Shown here: positions 43,841 through 52,014 of the stretch, one piece after another | Numbering within the stretch: the first letter of the stretch is position 1 | Layout of the letters: every line of letters starts with the position of its first letter | NCBI GenBank assembly: GCA_019136655.1 | Contig: JAGVTU010000001.1 | Span: forward strand, 62,001-126,000 | Length of the DNA: 64,000 nucleotides | Direction of reading: 5' to 3' | Source of the DNA: Bacteroidota bacterium | GTDB lineage: Bacteria > Bacteroidota > Bacteroidia > AKYH767-A > OLB10 | Notes under the pieces: generated by a model | Told to the model about the DNA's origin: nothing | Seen by the model: only the letters and a program-made list of their open reading frames with translations | The model's database searches: none | Program-made: the position numbers and the translations under genes

Positions 43841-43869
43841 AAAATCCTCTGTTCACACGGGGGATTTTT
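43841..43869 (+). terminator. Terminator after the THX gene
   Basis: aaaatcctc (43841-43849) pairs with ggggatttt (43860-43868, one T-G pair) around a 10-base loop, and the strand ends in ttttt. Confidence 0.7.
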
Positions 43870-43889
43870 ACTTTAAAACAACAAATTAT

Positions 43890-44834
43890 ATGGCCGGTTC
43901 CATACTTTTACTAGACACTTTTCATGAATCATTTATTCCCATGCTCAGGGAAATGAAATTTAATTGTACTGAAGCTTATAACTGGAGTCGTGAAAAGGTA
44001 GAAAATCAAGTAAAAGATTTTGATGGCATAGCCATACGCAGCAGAATGCCCATTGATAAACCACTGCTTCAAAAAGCGACCAAACTGAAATTTATTGCAC
44101 GTGGTGGTGCGGGCATGGAAAATATTGATGTGGCATTTGCAGAACAGCAGGGCATAGCATGCCTGAATGCACCTGAAGCCAACCGTGATGCAGTTGGCGA
44201 ACATGCACTGATGATGTTGCTTGCTTTGATGAATCAGCTATTGAAAGCAGATGCAGAAGTAAGAAGAGGAATTTGGCTGAGAGAAGAAAACAGAGGCAAC
44301 GAACTGCAAGGAAAGACAGTGGGAATTATTGGCTTTGGAAATATGGGCAGTGCTTTTGCAGAAAAAATTTCAGCAATGGGAGTAAAACTGCTGGCCTATG
44401 ATAAATTCATTACCATTGATAACAGGAAATTTCCTTATGTCAGGCAGGTTTCGCTCGAAGAGTTGAAGAAGCAGGCAGATGTTATCAGTTTGCATGTGCC
44501 TTTGACTGAGGAAACCCGTTATTTCATAGATGATCAGTTTATATCATCATGCCAAAAAAACATTTATATAATTAATACGGCCCGCGGCAAATGTCTGAAT
44601 ACAGCACATTTGGTTAAGCATTTGAAATCCGGTAAAGTTTCAGGAGCATGTCTGGACGTGCATGAGTATGAAACTTCCTCTTTCGAAAAATTAGATTCTA
44701 TACCTGAACCATTTGAGTATCTTATTCACTCTGCGAAAGTTATACTTACTCCGCACATAGCAGGTTGGACACATGAATCAAACCGTAAAATAGCTGAGGT
44801 GCTGGCAAAAAAAATAGCAGCATTAACGACATAA
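43890..44834 (+). CDS. D-2-hydroxyacid dehydrogenase, 3-phosphoglycerate dehydrogenase-like
   Basis: An NAD-dependent D-2-hydroxyacid dehydrogenase of 314 residues without a C-terminal ACT domain. The substrate-binding segment has ARGGAGMENID. The Rossmann motif is VGIIGFGNMGSAFAEKI with Asp of AYDKF following. ISLHVPLTEETRYFI, NTARGKCLNT and the catalytic His in LTPHIAGWTHES complete the pattern. The RGGAG/NID combination is like SerA, but substrate identity (3-phosphoglycerate or another hydroxyacid) cannot be fixed from sequence alone. Confidence 0.87.
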   Translation: MAGSILLLDTFHESFIPMLREMKFNCTEAYNWSREKVENQVKDFDGIAIRSRMPIDKPLLQKATKLKFIARGGAGMENIDVAFAEQQGIACLNAPEANRDAVGEHALMMLLALMNQLLKADAEVRRGIWLREENRGNELQGKTVGIIGFGNMGSAFAEKISAMGVKLLAYDKFITIDNRKFPYVRQVSLEELKKQADVISLHVPLTEETRYFIDDQFISSCQKNIYIINTARGKCLNTAHLVKHLKSGKVSGACLDVHEYETSSFEKLDSIPEPFEYLIHSAKVILTPHIAGWTHESNRKIAEVLAKKIAALTT

Positions 44835-44892
44835 ATCTTCATGGCCGACCCAAACCAATTTGATATATTTGCACTGATAAAAATCATAAATT

Positions 44893-46299
44893 GTGACGTT
44901 AATTAAATCAATTTCAGGGATCAGAGGAACGATAGGAGGTAAGGTTGGTGACTCGCTCACACCCTATGATGTAGTAAAATTTACAGCTGCCTATGCCACC
45001 TGGTTACAAGGGCAGCATCCTCCCAAAACTAAATGTAAAATAGTATTAGGCCGTGATGCACGTATCAGCGGCCCTATGATTCATCAGCTTGTTTGCGGAA
45101 CACTTACTGCAAAAGGGATGGATGTAATTGATGTAGGTCTGTCAACTACTCCAACTGTAGAAATGGCAGTGACATTTCATAATGCGCATGGTGGAATCAT
45201 CCTTACAGCAAGCCATAATCCCAAACAGTGGAATGCACTGAAATTACTCAATGACAAAGGCGAGTTTATTTCTGCTGCTGACGGAGAGCAATTGCTCAAG
45301 ATAGCAGAGAATGATAATATGGAGTTTGCGCAGATAAACCAAATTGGAACTGTAACTACAGATGATACTGCAATTCAAAAACATATTGAAGCTATTCTTG
45401 CTTTGCCTTTGGTAAACAAAAAAGCGATAGCTGAGAAAAAATTTAAAGTTGTTATTGATTGTGTCAACTCTTCAGGAGGAATTGCACTGCCTCCATTATT
45501 AAAAGCATTGGGAGTAGAGGAAGTAACAGAATTATATTGTACACCTGACGGAAATTTTCCGCATAACCCCGAACCACTTCCTGAACATCTTACCGACCTG
45601 AGTAAAACAGTTGTAAAGAAGAAGGCGCATCTTGGTATAAGTGTTGACCCTGATGTGGACAGGCTGGCACTGGTTTGCGAAGATGGCGAAATGTTTGGTG
45701 AGGAATATACACTCGTTGCAGTTGCAGATTATGTTCTGAAGAATATCAAAGGAAACACAGTGAGCAATCTTTCGTCAACACGTGCCTTACGTGATGTTAC
45801 AGAAAAGGCGGGAGGCACTTATTACGCTTCAGCAGTTGGCGAAGTTAATGTGGTGGAGATGATGAAAGCAAAACAGGCTGTTATCGGTGGTGAGGGCAAT
45901 GGTGGAGTTATCTATCCTGAATTGCACTATGGTCGTGATGCATTGGCAGGAATAGCGTTATTCCTGAGTCATCTGGCATTGTATGGAAAATCTGTTTCTA
46001 TGCTGAGAGCTTCTTATCCCGACTATTTTATTTCGAAGAATAAAATTGAACTCACACCTGAAATCAGTGTTGACGGAGTGCTCGAGTCAATGAAAGAAAA
46101 ATATAAGAAGCATAAAATTAATTCGATTGATGGAGTAAAAATCGAGTTTGAAAAAGAATGGGTTCATCTGCGTAAATCGAACACCGAACCTATTATCCGT
46201 ATTTATGCCGAAAGTGAGAGTCTGACAACAGCAGAAAATCTCGCTGAAAAAATTATTTTAGATATCAAAGAAGTTATTAATCATCCGGCACAGGCCTGA
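44893..46299 (+). CDS. glmM: Phosphoglucosamine mutase / phosphomannomutase family
   Basis: An alpha-D-phosphohexomutase of 468 residues. GTG at 44893 is the start (MTLIKSISGIRGTIGG). The phosphoserine is Ser107 in ILTASHNPKQWNALKLL. The Mg-binding loop is DPDVDRLAL. The sugar-binding loop is GGEGNGGVIYPELHYGRDAL. The phosphate-binding loop is RKSNTEPIIRIYAES. RGTIGG and SHNPKQWNALK favour GlmM-type activity (glucosamine-6-P to glucosamine-1-P for UDP-GlcNAc), but a mannose or glucose role is possible, since GDP-mannose synthesis is also encoded in this window. Confidence 0.88.
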   Translation: MTLIKSISGIRGTIGGKVGDSLTPYDVVKFTAAYATWLQGQHPPKTKCKIVLGRDARISGPMIHQLVCGTLTAKGMDVIDVGLSTTPTVEMAVTFHNAHGGIILTASHNPKQWNALKLLNDKGEFISAADGEQLLKIAENDNMEFAQINQIGTVTTDDTAIQKHIEAILALPLVNKKAIAEKKFKVVIDCVNSSGGIALPPLLKALGVEEVTELYCTPDGNFPHNPEPLPEHLTDLSKTVVKKKAHLGISVDPDVDRLALVCEDGEMFGEEYTLVAVADYVLKNIKGNTVSNLSSTRALRDVTEKAGGTYYASAVGEVNVVEMMKAKQAVIGGEGNGGVIYPELHYGRDALAGIALFLSHLALYGKSVSMLRASYPDYFISKNKIELTPEISVDGVLESMKEKYKKHKINSIDGVKIEFEKEWVHLRKSNTEPIIRIYAESESLTTAENLAEKIILDIKEVINHPAQA

Positions 46300-46329
46300 T
46301 GTCTCTTTATCCTAACGAATCAAATTACA

Positions 46330-47475
46330 ATGAAAGTTTACTTTGACAATGCTGCCACCACACCTCTCAGGCAGGAAGTAATTGATGCTATGCTGCAGGT
46401 GATGCAAAACCAGTATGGCAATCCATCATCTATTCATTCTTTTGGCAGAGAAATGAGGTCGGCAATTGAAGGTGCACGCAAAACAGTGGCAAAGCTGCTG
46501 AAGGTTTCTCCTGCAGAAATTTTCTTTACATCAGGAGGTACAGAATCCAACAACATGGCCATCAGATGTTCAGTGAATGACCATAAAATTACGCATGCAA
46601 TTTCTTCTCGCATCGAGCACCATGCAGTTACGCACACACTGGAAGATTTGGAACATAAAGGTGTGCTGAAAGTAAGTTGGGTTAAACTCAGTCCTCAGGG
46701 CGAAGTAGATTATAGTCATCTGGAAGAATTGCTCAGGAACAATCCCCGTTCATTAGTTTCGCTCATGCATGCCAATAACGAATTGGGTACGCTTAATGAT
46801 ATTGACCGTATTGGTGAGTTATGCAAGCAATATAACGCCATTTTTCATTGTGATACCGTTCAGGCAATTGGTCATTTCCCTCACGACCTTAGCAAAACAC
46901 ATGTAGATTTTATTTCATGTGCTGCACATAAATTTCATGGACCCAAAGGAGTTGGATTTATTTATATCAGCAACCGTTTAAAGATTTCTCCATTGATTAC
47001 CGGAGGTTCACAGGAAAGAAATATGCGTGGCGGCACAGAGAATGCTTATGGCATCATTGGTCTTGCAAAGGCTCTTGAACTTGCATACCATGAAATGGAG
47101 GAAGACAAAAAACATATTTCGGGACTTAAAAAATACATGATCAAAAAAATCACAGAGGAAATTCCCGGTGTAAAATTTAATGGCAACATAGGTGATAACA
47201 GCCTTTATACTGTTTTGAATGTGTCATTACCTCCACATCAGGGAAAAGAAATGCTTCTTTTCAATCTTGATATTGCCGGCATTGCAGCTTCAGGCGGCAG
47301 TGCATGTTCATCAGGAAGCGAAATAGGTTCACATGTGTTGTCAGGTATTCAAGCCGATCCCGAAAGACCTGCAGTTCGTTTTTCTTTTTCGCGATATAAT
47401 ACCAAAGAGGAGGTTGATTATTGTGTGGAGAAACTAAAAGAACTTTTTGCAGTAAGTGCTGAAGTGAAACATTGA
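46330..47475 (+). CDS. Cysteine desulfurase (IscS/NifS family)
   Basis: A PLP enzyme that removes sulfur from cysteine for Fe-S clusters and thiolation. The 381-residue protein starts VYFDNAATTPLR. The PLP Lys is Lys201 in CAAHKFHGPKG, the acidic PLP contact is in HCDTVQAIG, and the persulfide Cys326 is in SGGSACSSGSEIG. The long catalytic loop around the Cys suggests the group I (NifS/IscS) class. It lies 30 bases after the mutase and 9 bases before the cysteine-cluster gene. Confidence 0.93.
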   Translation: MKVYFDNAATTPLRQEVIDAMLQVMQNQYGNPSSIHSFGREMRSAIEGARKTVAKLLKVSPAEIFFTSGGTESNNMAIRCSVNDHKITHAISSRIEHHAVTHTLEDLEHKGVLKVSWVKLSPQGEVDYSHLEELLRNNPRSLVSLMHANNELGTLNDIDRIGELCKQYNAIFHCDTVQAIGHFPHDLSKTHVDFISCAAHKFHGPKGVGFIYISNRLKISPLITGGSQERNMRGGTENAYGIIGLAKALELAYHEMEEDKKHISGLKKYMIKKITEEIPGVKFNGNIGDNSLYTVLNVSLPPHQGKEMLLFNLDIAGIAASGGSACSSGSEIGSHVLSGIQADPERPAVRFSFSRYNTKEEVDYCVEKLKELFAVSAEVKH

Positions 47476-47484
47476 TTTTTCTAA

Positions 47485-48009
47485 ATGGAGGATGTTCCAT
47501 TGATTCATGATCCACAGTTAGTGGAGAAAGAAGCACGGATGAAAGAAAATGAAACACGTGACTTTCTGCTGAATCTTAAAAAGGAATACCGCTCGCATCA
47601 GATAGACTCAGTTGTGCATCAGCTGAACTCCGAGGTTTCTGCTGCTATTGACTGCTTAGCATGTGCCAATTGCTGCAATAAACTGAATCCTGCATTTACT
47701 GATAAGGAAATAGAAAATATTGCATTGGATAAGAAAATATCTGCAAGGCAATTTATAGAAAATTATCTGGACTATAATGAAACTGAAAACTATGGTGTGA
47801 TGAAATTTCGCCCCTGTAAGTTCTTAGCGGATAAGAAATGCACTATATATTCCATCAGACCAGAATCTTGCAGAGAATACCCTCATCTGTCGCGTCCGAA
47901 TTTTATTTACCGTAACAGAAGTACAATGCACAATTACAAAATGTGTCCCATTGTGTTTAATGTGGTGGAAAAGTTAAAAAGAAAACTCCCACTGAAAGTA
48001 ATGGAATAG
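47485..48009 (+). CDS. YkgJ-family cysteine cluster protein
   Basis: A 174-residue cytoplasmic protein. CLACANCCN (about 53-61), then FRPCKFLADKKCTIYSIRPESCREYPH, gives the eight-Cys-like pattern of the YkgJ/UPF0153 family, which probably binds zinc or an Fe-S cluster. The start 9 bases after the cysteine desulfurase suggests cotranscription and possibly a metal-cluster link, which is inference. The function is unknown. Confidence 0.85.
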   Translation: MEDVPLIHDPQLVEKEARMKENETRDFLLNLKKEYRSHQIDSVVHQLNSEVSAAIDCLACANCCNKLNPAFTDKEIENIALDKKISARQFIENYLDYNETENYGVMKFRPCKFLADKKCTIYSIRPESCREYPHLSRPNFIYRNRSTMHNYKMCPIVFNVVEKLKRKLPLKVME

Positions 48010-48045
48010 TTACCGGTTCAGCTTATACTTTTTCTCATTCAGGAA

Positions 48046-48234
48046 TTATTCAAACGTCCAGCCTTCTGGAAAAATGGTGCGTGTGAAGTTTTGAGTTTTT
48101 GCAAGTGAGCGGAGAATGTTTTCTTTACTTGTAATGCCTTGTTTTAATTTGATGGCTTTAATGTTTTTCAGAAGATTGATTTGTTCTTCTGTTTTAGGAA
48201 CAAAACTGTTCATGTAGAAAAAATTGTTTACCAT
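48046..48234 (-). CDS. Possible small hypothetical protein
   Basis: A 62-residue frame, or 55 residues from the ATG at 48213. The sequence KTEEQINLLKNIKAIKLKQGITSKENILRSLAKTQ is helix-prone with ordinary composition and reads like a real small protein. No family is recognised and no promoter box is clear. If it is not a gene, 48010-48331 is empty. Confidence 0.45.
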   Translation of the reverse strand: MVNNFFYMNSFVPKTEEQINLLKNIKAIKLKQGITSKENILRSLAKTQNFTRTIFPEGWTFE

Positions 48235-48331
48235 GATTTCTTTGGTGTAAAAATGGTTATAAAAAAATGTTGAATAATAACAGTGTCTTACGAAAAGCTG
48301 TTCAACATTGTTACAAGAAAAGGCGGGCTGG

Positions 48332-49564
48332 TTAAAATTTTACGTAACCTGCATCAGCCAGTTTATACATGTTTTCGCTGATGGAAATTTTTGAATCACG
48401 GAAATAAAAAACTCCGCCCCAACTGTAAACCACTTTGCTGAATAATGCTGACTTGTCACCTTGTGTAACGAGAACATTATAAACAGTGCGTTTGTCTTCA
48501 CTGATAGTCTCTCGGGTGATGGAAACATTTTCAGGAGGCTGAGAAGTTACAACAGATGGTATTGCTTTTTTATTCTCAACTGTTTTTTCAGTTTTAATAA
48601 TTACAGCAGGATCATTCTTTTTTACTTCAGTAACAGGAGGTGCATCTTCTCCACCTTTCTTACCAATCTTTCCTTTTATTGCATCCTGTCCTTGTTCAGG
48701 TTCAATGGGTACTTTTTCGTCTTGCCCCTTGTTGGCATTAAGAGTTGTTTCAGGTTCATCCATGCCGTTTGCACCTGTTGCTTTGTTGGACACATCTTCT
48801 CCACCTGCTGCCTGTGCCTGCTTTTGGGAAGTTTCTTTTTTATCTTCAGTTACAGGCGCTGCCGGTGCACTCTTATCAGTTGTTTTGTTTTCTGCAGGTT
48901 TATCAGCAACAGTTTTAGTATTTACATTCTCCTGAGGTTTGACAGTTTGTTTAGGTTTAGAATTTTCGACCGGTTGTTTGGCTTTGTTTTTTGCAAGTGT
49001 ACTGTCAACGGCAGGTTTAGGAGGATTTTTCTTAAATTCTTTTTCAGCACGTTTTAACTCTTCTTCTGCTTTTTGAATTGCCGACTGAATGGATTTGGTA
49101 TAATCCGTGTCGTAATCAAACTCGTCATACTTTTTGGAATAAGTAATCTTGGCAACAGGTTGATTAAAGACTACAATATTTACTCCTTCGTATTGTTTAA
49201 TCAGAACCACTGTGAACGGATACGATTCAAAACCCTGTTCCACTCTTTCTTCATCATCTACCCGTGTATTGATATTAATTTTCTTGTTGATATATCCGGG
49301 TTTGTTAAATGAAAGAATATAATCTGCTCCAATTTCAAGACTCAGTGTGTAGGAAGACTGACCCGGAAGCGTTTCAATATCCTGGCCATCGCGCTGCAAA
49401 ACCATATAGGCATCAGAAAGGCTCCCTCCTCCGTCAATTTTAAATTTTGCATTAATGGTAATTGTTTTTTTAGTCTGAGCCTCGCTGATAATCGAACTAA
49501 AAGTGAAAAACAGAAGAAGCAAAATCAGTATTTGCTGAAAACCAAACTTTATTTTGGTAAACAT
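48332..49564 (-). CDS. Exported hypothetical protein with low-complexity linker
   Basis: The ATG at 49564 gives 410 residues with a signal peptide (LILLLLFFTFSSIISEAQ). The longer frame to 49741 is rejected because it overlaps the divergent gene and adds improbable sequence before the signal. Residues about 30-130 form a carboxypeptidase-regulatory-like beta domain (TITINAKFKIDGGGSLSDAY, YILSFNKPGYINKKI). A charged coiled coil at about 160-180 and a long K/P/E/T/Q-rich disordered part (about 180-345) follow. The folded C-terminal end includes YNVLVTQGDKSALFSKVVYSW. No family is assigned; a periplasmic spacer or surface protein is plausible. Confidence 0.78.
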   Translation of the reverse strand: MFTKIKFGFQQILILLLLFFTFSSIISEAQTKKTITINAKFKIDGGGSLSDAYMVLQRDGQDIETLPGQSSYTLSLEIGADYILSFNKPGYINKKININTRVDDEERVEQGFESYPFTVVLIKQYEGVNIVVFNQPVAKITYSKKYDEFDYDTDYTKSIQSAIQKAEEELKRAEKEFKKNPPKPAVDSTLAKNKAKQPVENSKPKQTVKPQENVNTKTVADKPAENKTTDKSAPAAPVTEDKKETSQKQAQAAGGEDVSNKATGANGMDEPETTLNANKGQDEKVPIEPEQGQDAIKGKIGKKGGEDAPPVTEVKKNDPAVIIKTEKTVENKKAIPSVVTSQPPENVSITRETISEDKRTVYNVLVTQGDKSALFSKVVYSWGGVFYFRDSKISISENMYKLADAGYVKF

Positions 49565-49602
49565 TTGTAATTTTATTCCGTTAAAAACGCTCAAACCGAC
49601 TA

Positions 49603-49610
49603 CAAAATTA
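49603..49610 (-). promoter_or_regulatory. Candidate -7 box for the 48332-49564 gene
   Basis: Minus-strand TAATTTTG (plus-strand caaaatta) matches TAnnTTTG, 38 bases before the chosen ATG. This supports the shorter start: the box lies inside the rejected longer frame. Confidence 0.45.
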
Positions 49611-49649
49611 GTTATTTGACAAAAGCTATTAAGAAGGTATTTCGAAAGA

Positions 49650-50141
49650 ATGAACACTTTATACGAATTATTTAAAAAAGGGTTCTGCCTGAAAAGCAGG
49701 GCTATATTATTTTTCCTGTTTTTGTTTTCCACTGTATCCAATTTCTCATTGGCTCAGGAAAATATTACCATGCAGCAGACGTTGGATTATATGAATGAGA
49801 AGTTCGGTGGTAAGTATGTTATTTCAATTAACTATGGAGTTGTGATAGCCTCTTATTTTGACGGAAGTGAGAAATATCGCGAAGACCAGGCAAGTATAAA
49901 AGATTTGGATACTACCAGAGTTTATTACAATTCAAAAACGAAAATGCTTATAGTAGGATGTGCCAACCCGCAGAAAAAATGCGTTACACGTGAATTTTTA
50001 GGTAAACGGTTATTTTATGGCCGAATCAGTTTTCCCGTTTCTTATTCTCAAAAAACTACTGATGGTTTGGTCAAAGCATTTAAACACATGATTCGGTTAG
50101 TAAATGAAAAAAACTATCAAAGCAATGAACCTTTTGAGTAA
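49650..50141 (+). CDS. Exported hypothetical protein
   Basis: A 163-residue protein with a long signal peptide (AILFFLFLFSTVSNFSLAQ, cleavage after about residue 36). The mature part has NITMQQTLDYMNEKFGGKY and VYYNSKTKMLIVGCANPQKKC with two cysteines that could form a disulfide. The C-terminus KAFKHMIRLVNEK is helical. No family is recognised. Its end overlaps the next gene by 38 bases (17 if the later ATG is used). This is the first of three coupled exported proteins. Confidence 0.75.
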   Translation: MNTLYELFKKGFCLKSRAILFFLFLFSTVSNFSLAQENITMQQTLDYMNEKFGGKYVISINYGVVIASYFDGSEKYREDQASIKDLDTTRVYYNSKTKMLIVGCANPQKKCVTREFLGKRLFYGRISFPVSYSQKTTDGLVKAFKHMIRLVNEKNYQSNEPFE

Positions 50142-50670
50142 ACAAATAATAGGGCTGTTGGCAATAACAATGGCTACCTCTTTTGCAGTAAATGGTCAGA
50201 CTGAATCTGAGCAGCTCAAAGGTGTAACAGATTCACTATTTAATCAGGGGAGAATAAAATTCAACAACGGAAAATTTGAAGAAGCATTGAATGATTTCAG
50301 AGCCGTTGTGAAACTGGATGCATCTCATGTAAATGCATTACTGCAATGCGGATTTTGCAATGCTATTCTCAAGAACTATAATGAAGCAGTTACTGATTTC
50401 AGTGGAGTAATTACTTTGCAGCCTGAGCATGAATGGGCTTATGTTTCGCGAGGCAGTGCATATAATAAACTGGAACAGTACGAAAAAGCGATGGATGATT
50501 TTAATGTAGCTTTAAAACTGAAACCTGACGATGCAGAAGCTTATAACAACAGAGGATTTTCCAAGAAAATGTTAGGAGATAAAACCGGTGCATGCGAAGA
50601 CTGGAACAAATCGAAAAAGTTGGGAAATGAAGAAGCTAAAATTATTCTGAAAAATAATTATTGCAAATGA
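50104..50670 (+). CDS. Exported TPR-repeat protein
   Basis: A 188-residue protein with a signal peptide ending FAVNGQ. Three to four tetratricopeptide repeats follow: DSLFNQGRIKFNNGKFEEALNDF, NALLQCGFCNAILKNYNEAVTDF, EWAYVSRGSAYNKLEQYEKAMDDF and AEAYNNRGFSKKMLGDKTGACEDW. The last repeat ends in the CEDWNKSKKLGNEEA pattern common in Bacteroidota Sel1/TPR proteins. An alternative ATG at 50125 leaves a cleaner signal peptide. A periplasmic scaffold role is inferred. The stop shares ATGA with the next start. Confidence 0.82.
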   Translation: MKKTIKAMNLLSKQIIGLLAITMATSFAVNGQTESEQLKGVTDSLFNQGRIKFNNGKFEEALNDFRAVVKLDASHVNALLQCGFCNAILKNYNEAVTDFSGVITLQPEHEWAYVSRGSAYNKLEQYEKAMDDFNVALKLKPDDAEAYNNRGFSKKMLGDKTGACEDWNKSKKLGNEEAKIILKNNYCK

Positions 50671-51062
50671 AAAAGCTATTGACATCTTTCATCATTCTTG
50701 GAGCAGGAATGTTATTGCTCACAGGATTTAATCTGCCCCAGGATGCCAAAGATTATACTACCTGTCTCAGAAAAGTCAATAAAAAATTCGGTGCTGAAAC
50801 AAAATTATGTCCTGCATCATCCAAGCCTTATAAAGTTTGGTTTGTGAATGATTGTAATGATACCCTTGCTGTAAAACTTGCCGTTCAGGAAACTTCAAAA
50901 AGATGGAGAACTTTCGTTCGTTTGCAGCTTTTGCCGGGTGATACCATTTCGGGTTATGCATGCAACAGCACCGGAAAATACCTCTATTACGCCAAGCAGT
51001 ATGCCGATAATTCGGTAGAATTGCCTTCAGATGAGGAAATCAACAGCAGCAATATTCACTGA
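50667..51062 (+). CDS. Exported hypothetical protein, four cysteines
   Basis: A 131-residue protein whose ATG overlaps the preceding stop (ATGA). The signal peptide (1-23) is FIILGAGMLLLTGFNLP. The mature part has four Cys (TTCLRK, KLCPAS, NDCNDT, YACNST), suggesting two disulfides, and beta-rich sequence with KVWFVNDCNDTLAVKLAVQE. The motif of a small beta domain acting on a partner is only a guess; no family is recognised. It is last in the overlapping trio. Confidence 0.72.
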   Translation: MKKLLTSFIILGAGMLLLTGFNLPQDAKDYTTCLRKVNKKFGAETKLCPASSKPYKVWFVNDCNDTLAVKLAVQETSKRWRTFVRLQLLPGDTISGYACNSTGKYLYYAKQYADNSVELPSDEEINSSNIH

Positions 51063-51117
51063 GAATTTTTCTCTTCATTGTACAAATTGTAAAAACTAAA
51101 TTCAAGAATGGGTTTAA

Positions 51118-52014
51118 TCAGTTACCCATAATTTTGGCATACTTGGTTGCGTTTGCCGGATCTATTTCATTCAGCAGATTGGTGATTCTTACTTTCTGAT
51201 CGGGATAGGCTCCTGTAAAAATATTTACAACCTCATCCGCTTTGGCATAAAACAAAGTTTGCAATAACAACGATCCCGGTTTTTCGCGATACACATCACT
51301 TAACAGCTCAAGACTTTCAGTAATGTTTGACAAGCCATCATCTTTTTTCTTCGACATCACATCCAAACCTTTGATATGGTACTGATAAAACATCTCATGA
51401 AATGGTTTGAATACAGGGTTGGTAAGATTTTCGGCTAACCAGTAACGGTTGCGTGTTCCTTCAAAAGCACGCCATCCTGCTTCACGTGCATTTTGCATAT
51501 TGTTTACCAGAGCTTGCGCTTTTGCAAAAAATGGTGCTCCGCCATTCAGGTGAAAGCTGTCATAGTCCATTCCCAAAATGATGTAGGCGTAAAATCCAAG
51601 CACTGCTGTTAGGTTTGGATTGCTGCTGTTTTCAGTAAACTCCAGTGGCTGATACTCGATATATTTAAACTGAAAATCATCATCATTAAAATTCAGAATT
51701 GGAGAGTAGTAAGAGGTATTAAATATCGGTCTGCGCGAAGTTACCTGAATACTTCCTTTAAATTCGTCATTGGAAACACGCTCGTTTACGGTAATGGTAA
51801 CAGAACATTCAATACGTTCCTGATTAAGAAATTTATCAGATGTCCATTTTGTGTTATTCATAAACTCAAATATGGCTTGCTGCAGTGTTTCAAATACTTT
51901 TTTGTCCACATTCTGTATTTGTGGTGCCATCACATTTATCTGACAGTTCAACTCCTGAGCATGGAGACGCACTGCCATGATGGTGAGAAATAAAAAGACA
52001 ATGGTTTTCTTCAT
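51118..52014 (-). CDS. DUF4835 protein (PorD-type, T9SS-associated)
   Basis: A 298-residue exported protein with signal peptide ending RLHAQ. The mature start is ELNCQINVMAPQIQNVDKKVFETLQQAI, followed by NERVSNDEFKGSIQVTSRRPIFNTSY and GFYAYIILGMDYDSF, characteristic of DUF4835. Some databases name this family PorD of the type IX secretion system. It is last in the bamD-rpoZ-coaBC run and overlaps the coaBC stop by 4 bases. The conserved position next to bamD supports an outer-membrane role. Confidence 0.85.
   Translation of the reverse strand: MKKTIVFLFLTIMAVRLHAQELNCQINVMAPQIQNVDKKVFETLQQAIFEFMNNTKWTSDKFLNQERIECSVTITVNERVSNDEFKGSIQVTSRRPIFNTSYYSPILNFNDDDFQFKYIEYQPLEFTENSSNPNLTAVLGFYAYIILGMDYDSFHLNGGAPFFAKAQALVNNMQNAREAGWRAFEGTRNRYWLAENLTNPVFKPFHEMFYQYHIKGLDVMSKKKDDGLSNITESLELLSDVYREKPGSLLLQTLFYAKADEVVNIFTGAYPDQKVRITNLLNEIDPANATKYAKIMGN

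Noticed and set aside
48461-49057. Plus-strand frame of 198 codons rich in Cys and Phe
   Set aside because: It mirrors the Lys/Glu/Thr-rich linker of the minus-strand gene; there are no family features or initiation context.
49565-49741. N-terminal extension of the exported protein at 48332-49564
   Set aside because: The extension precedes a normal signal peptide, spans the promoter box and overlaps the divergent gene.
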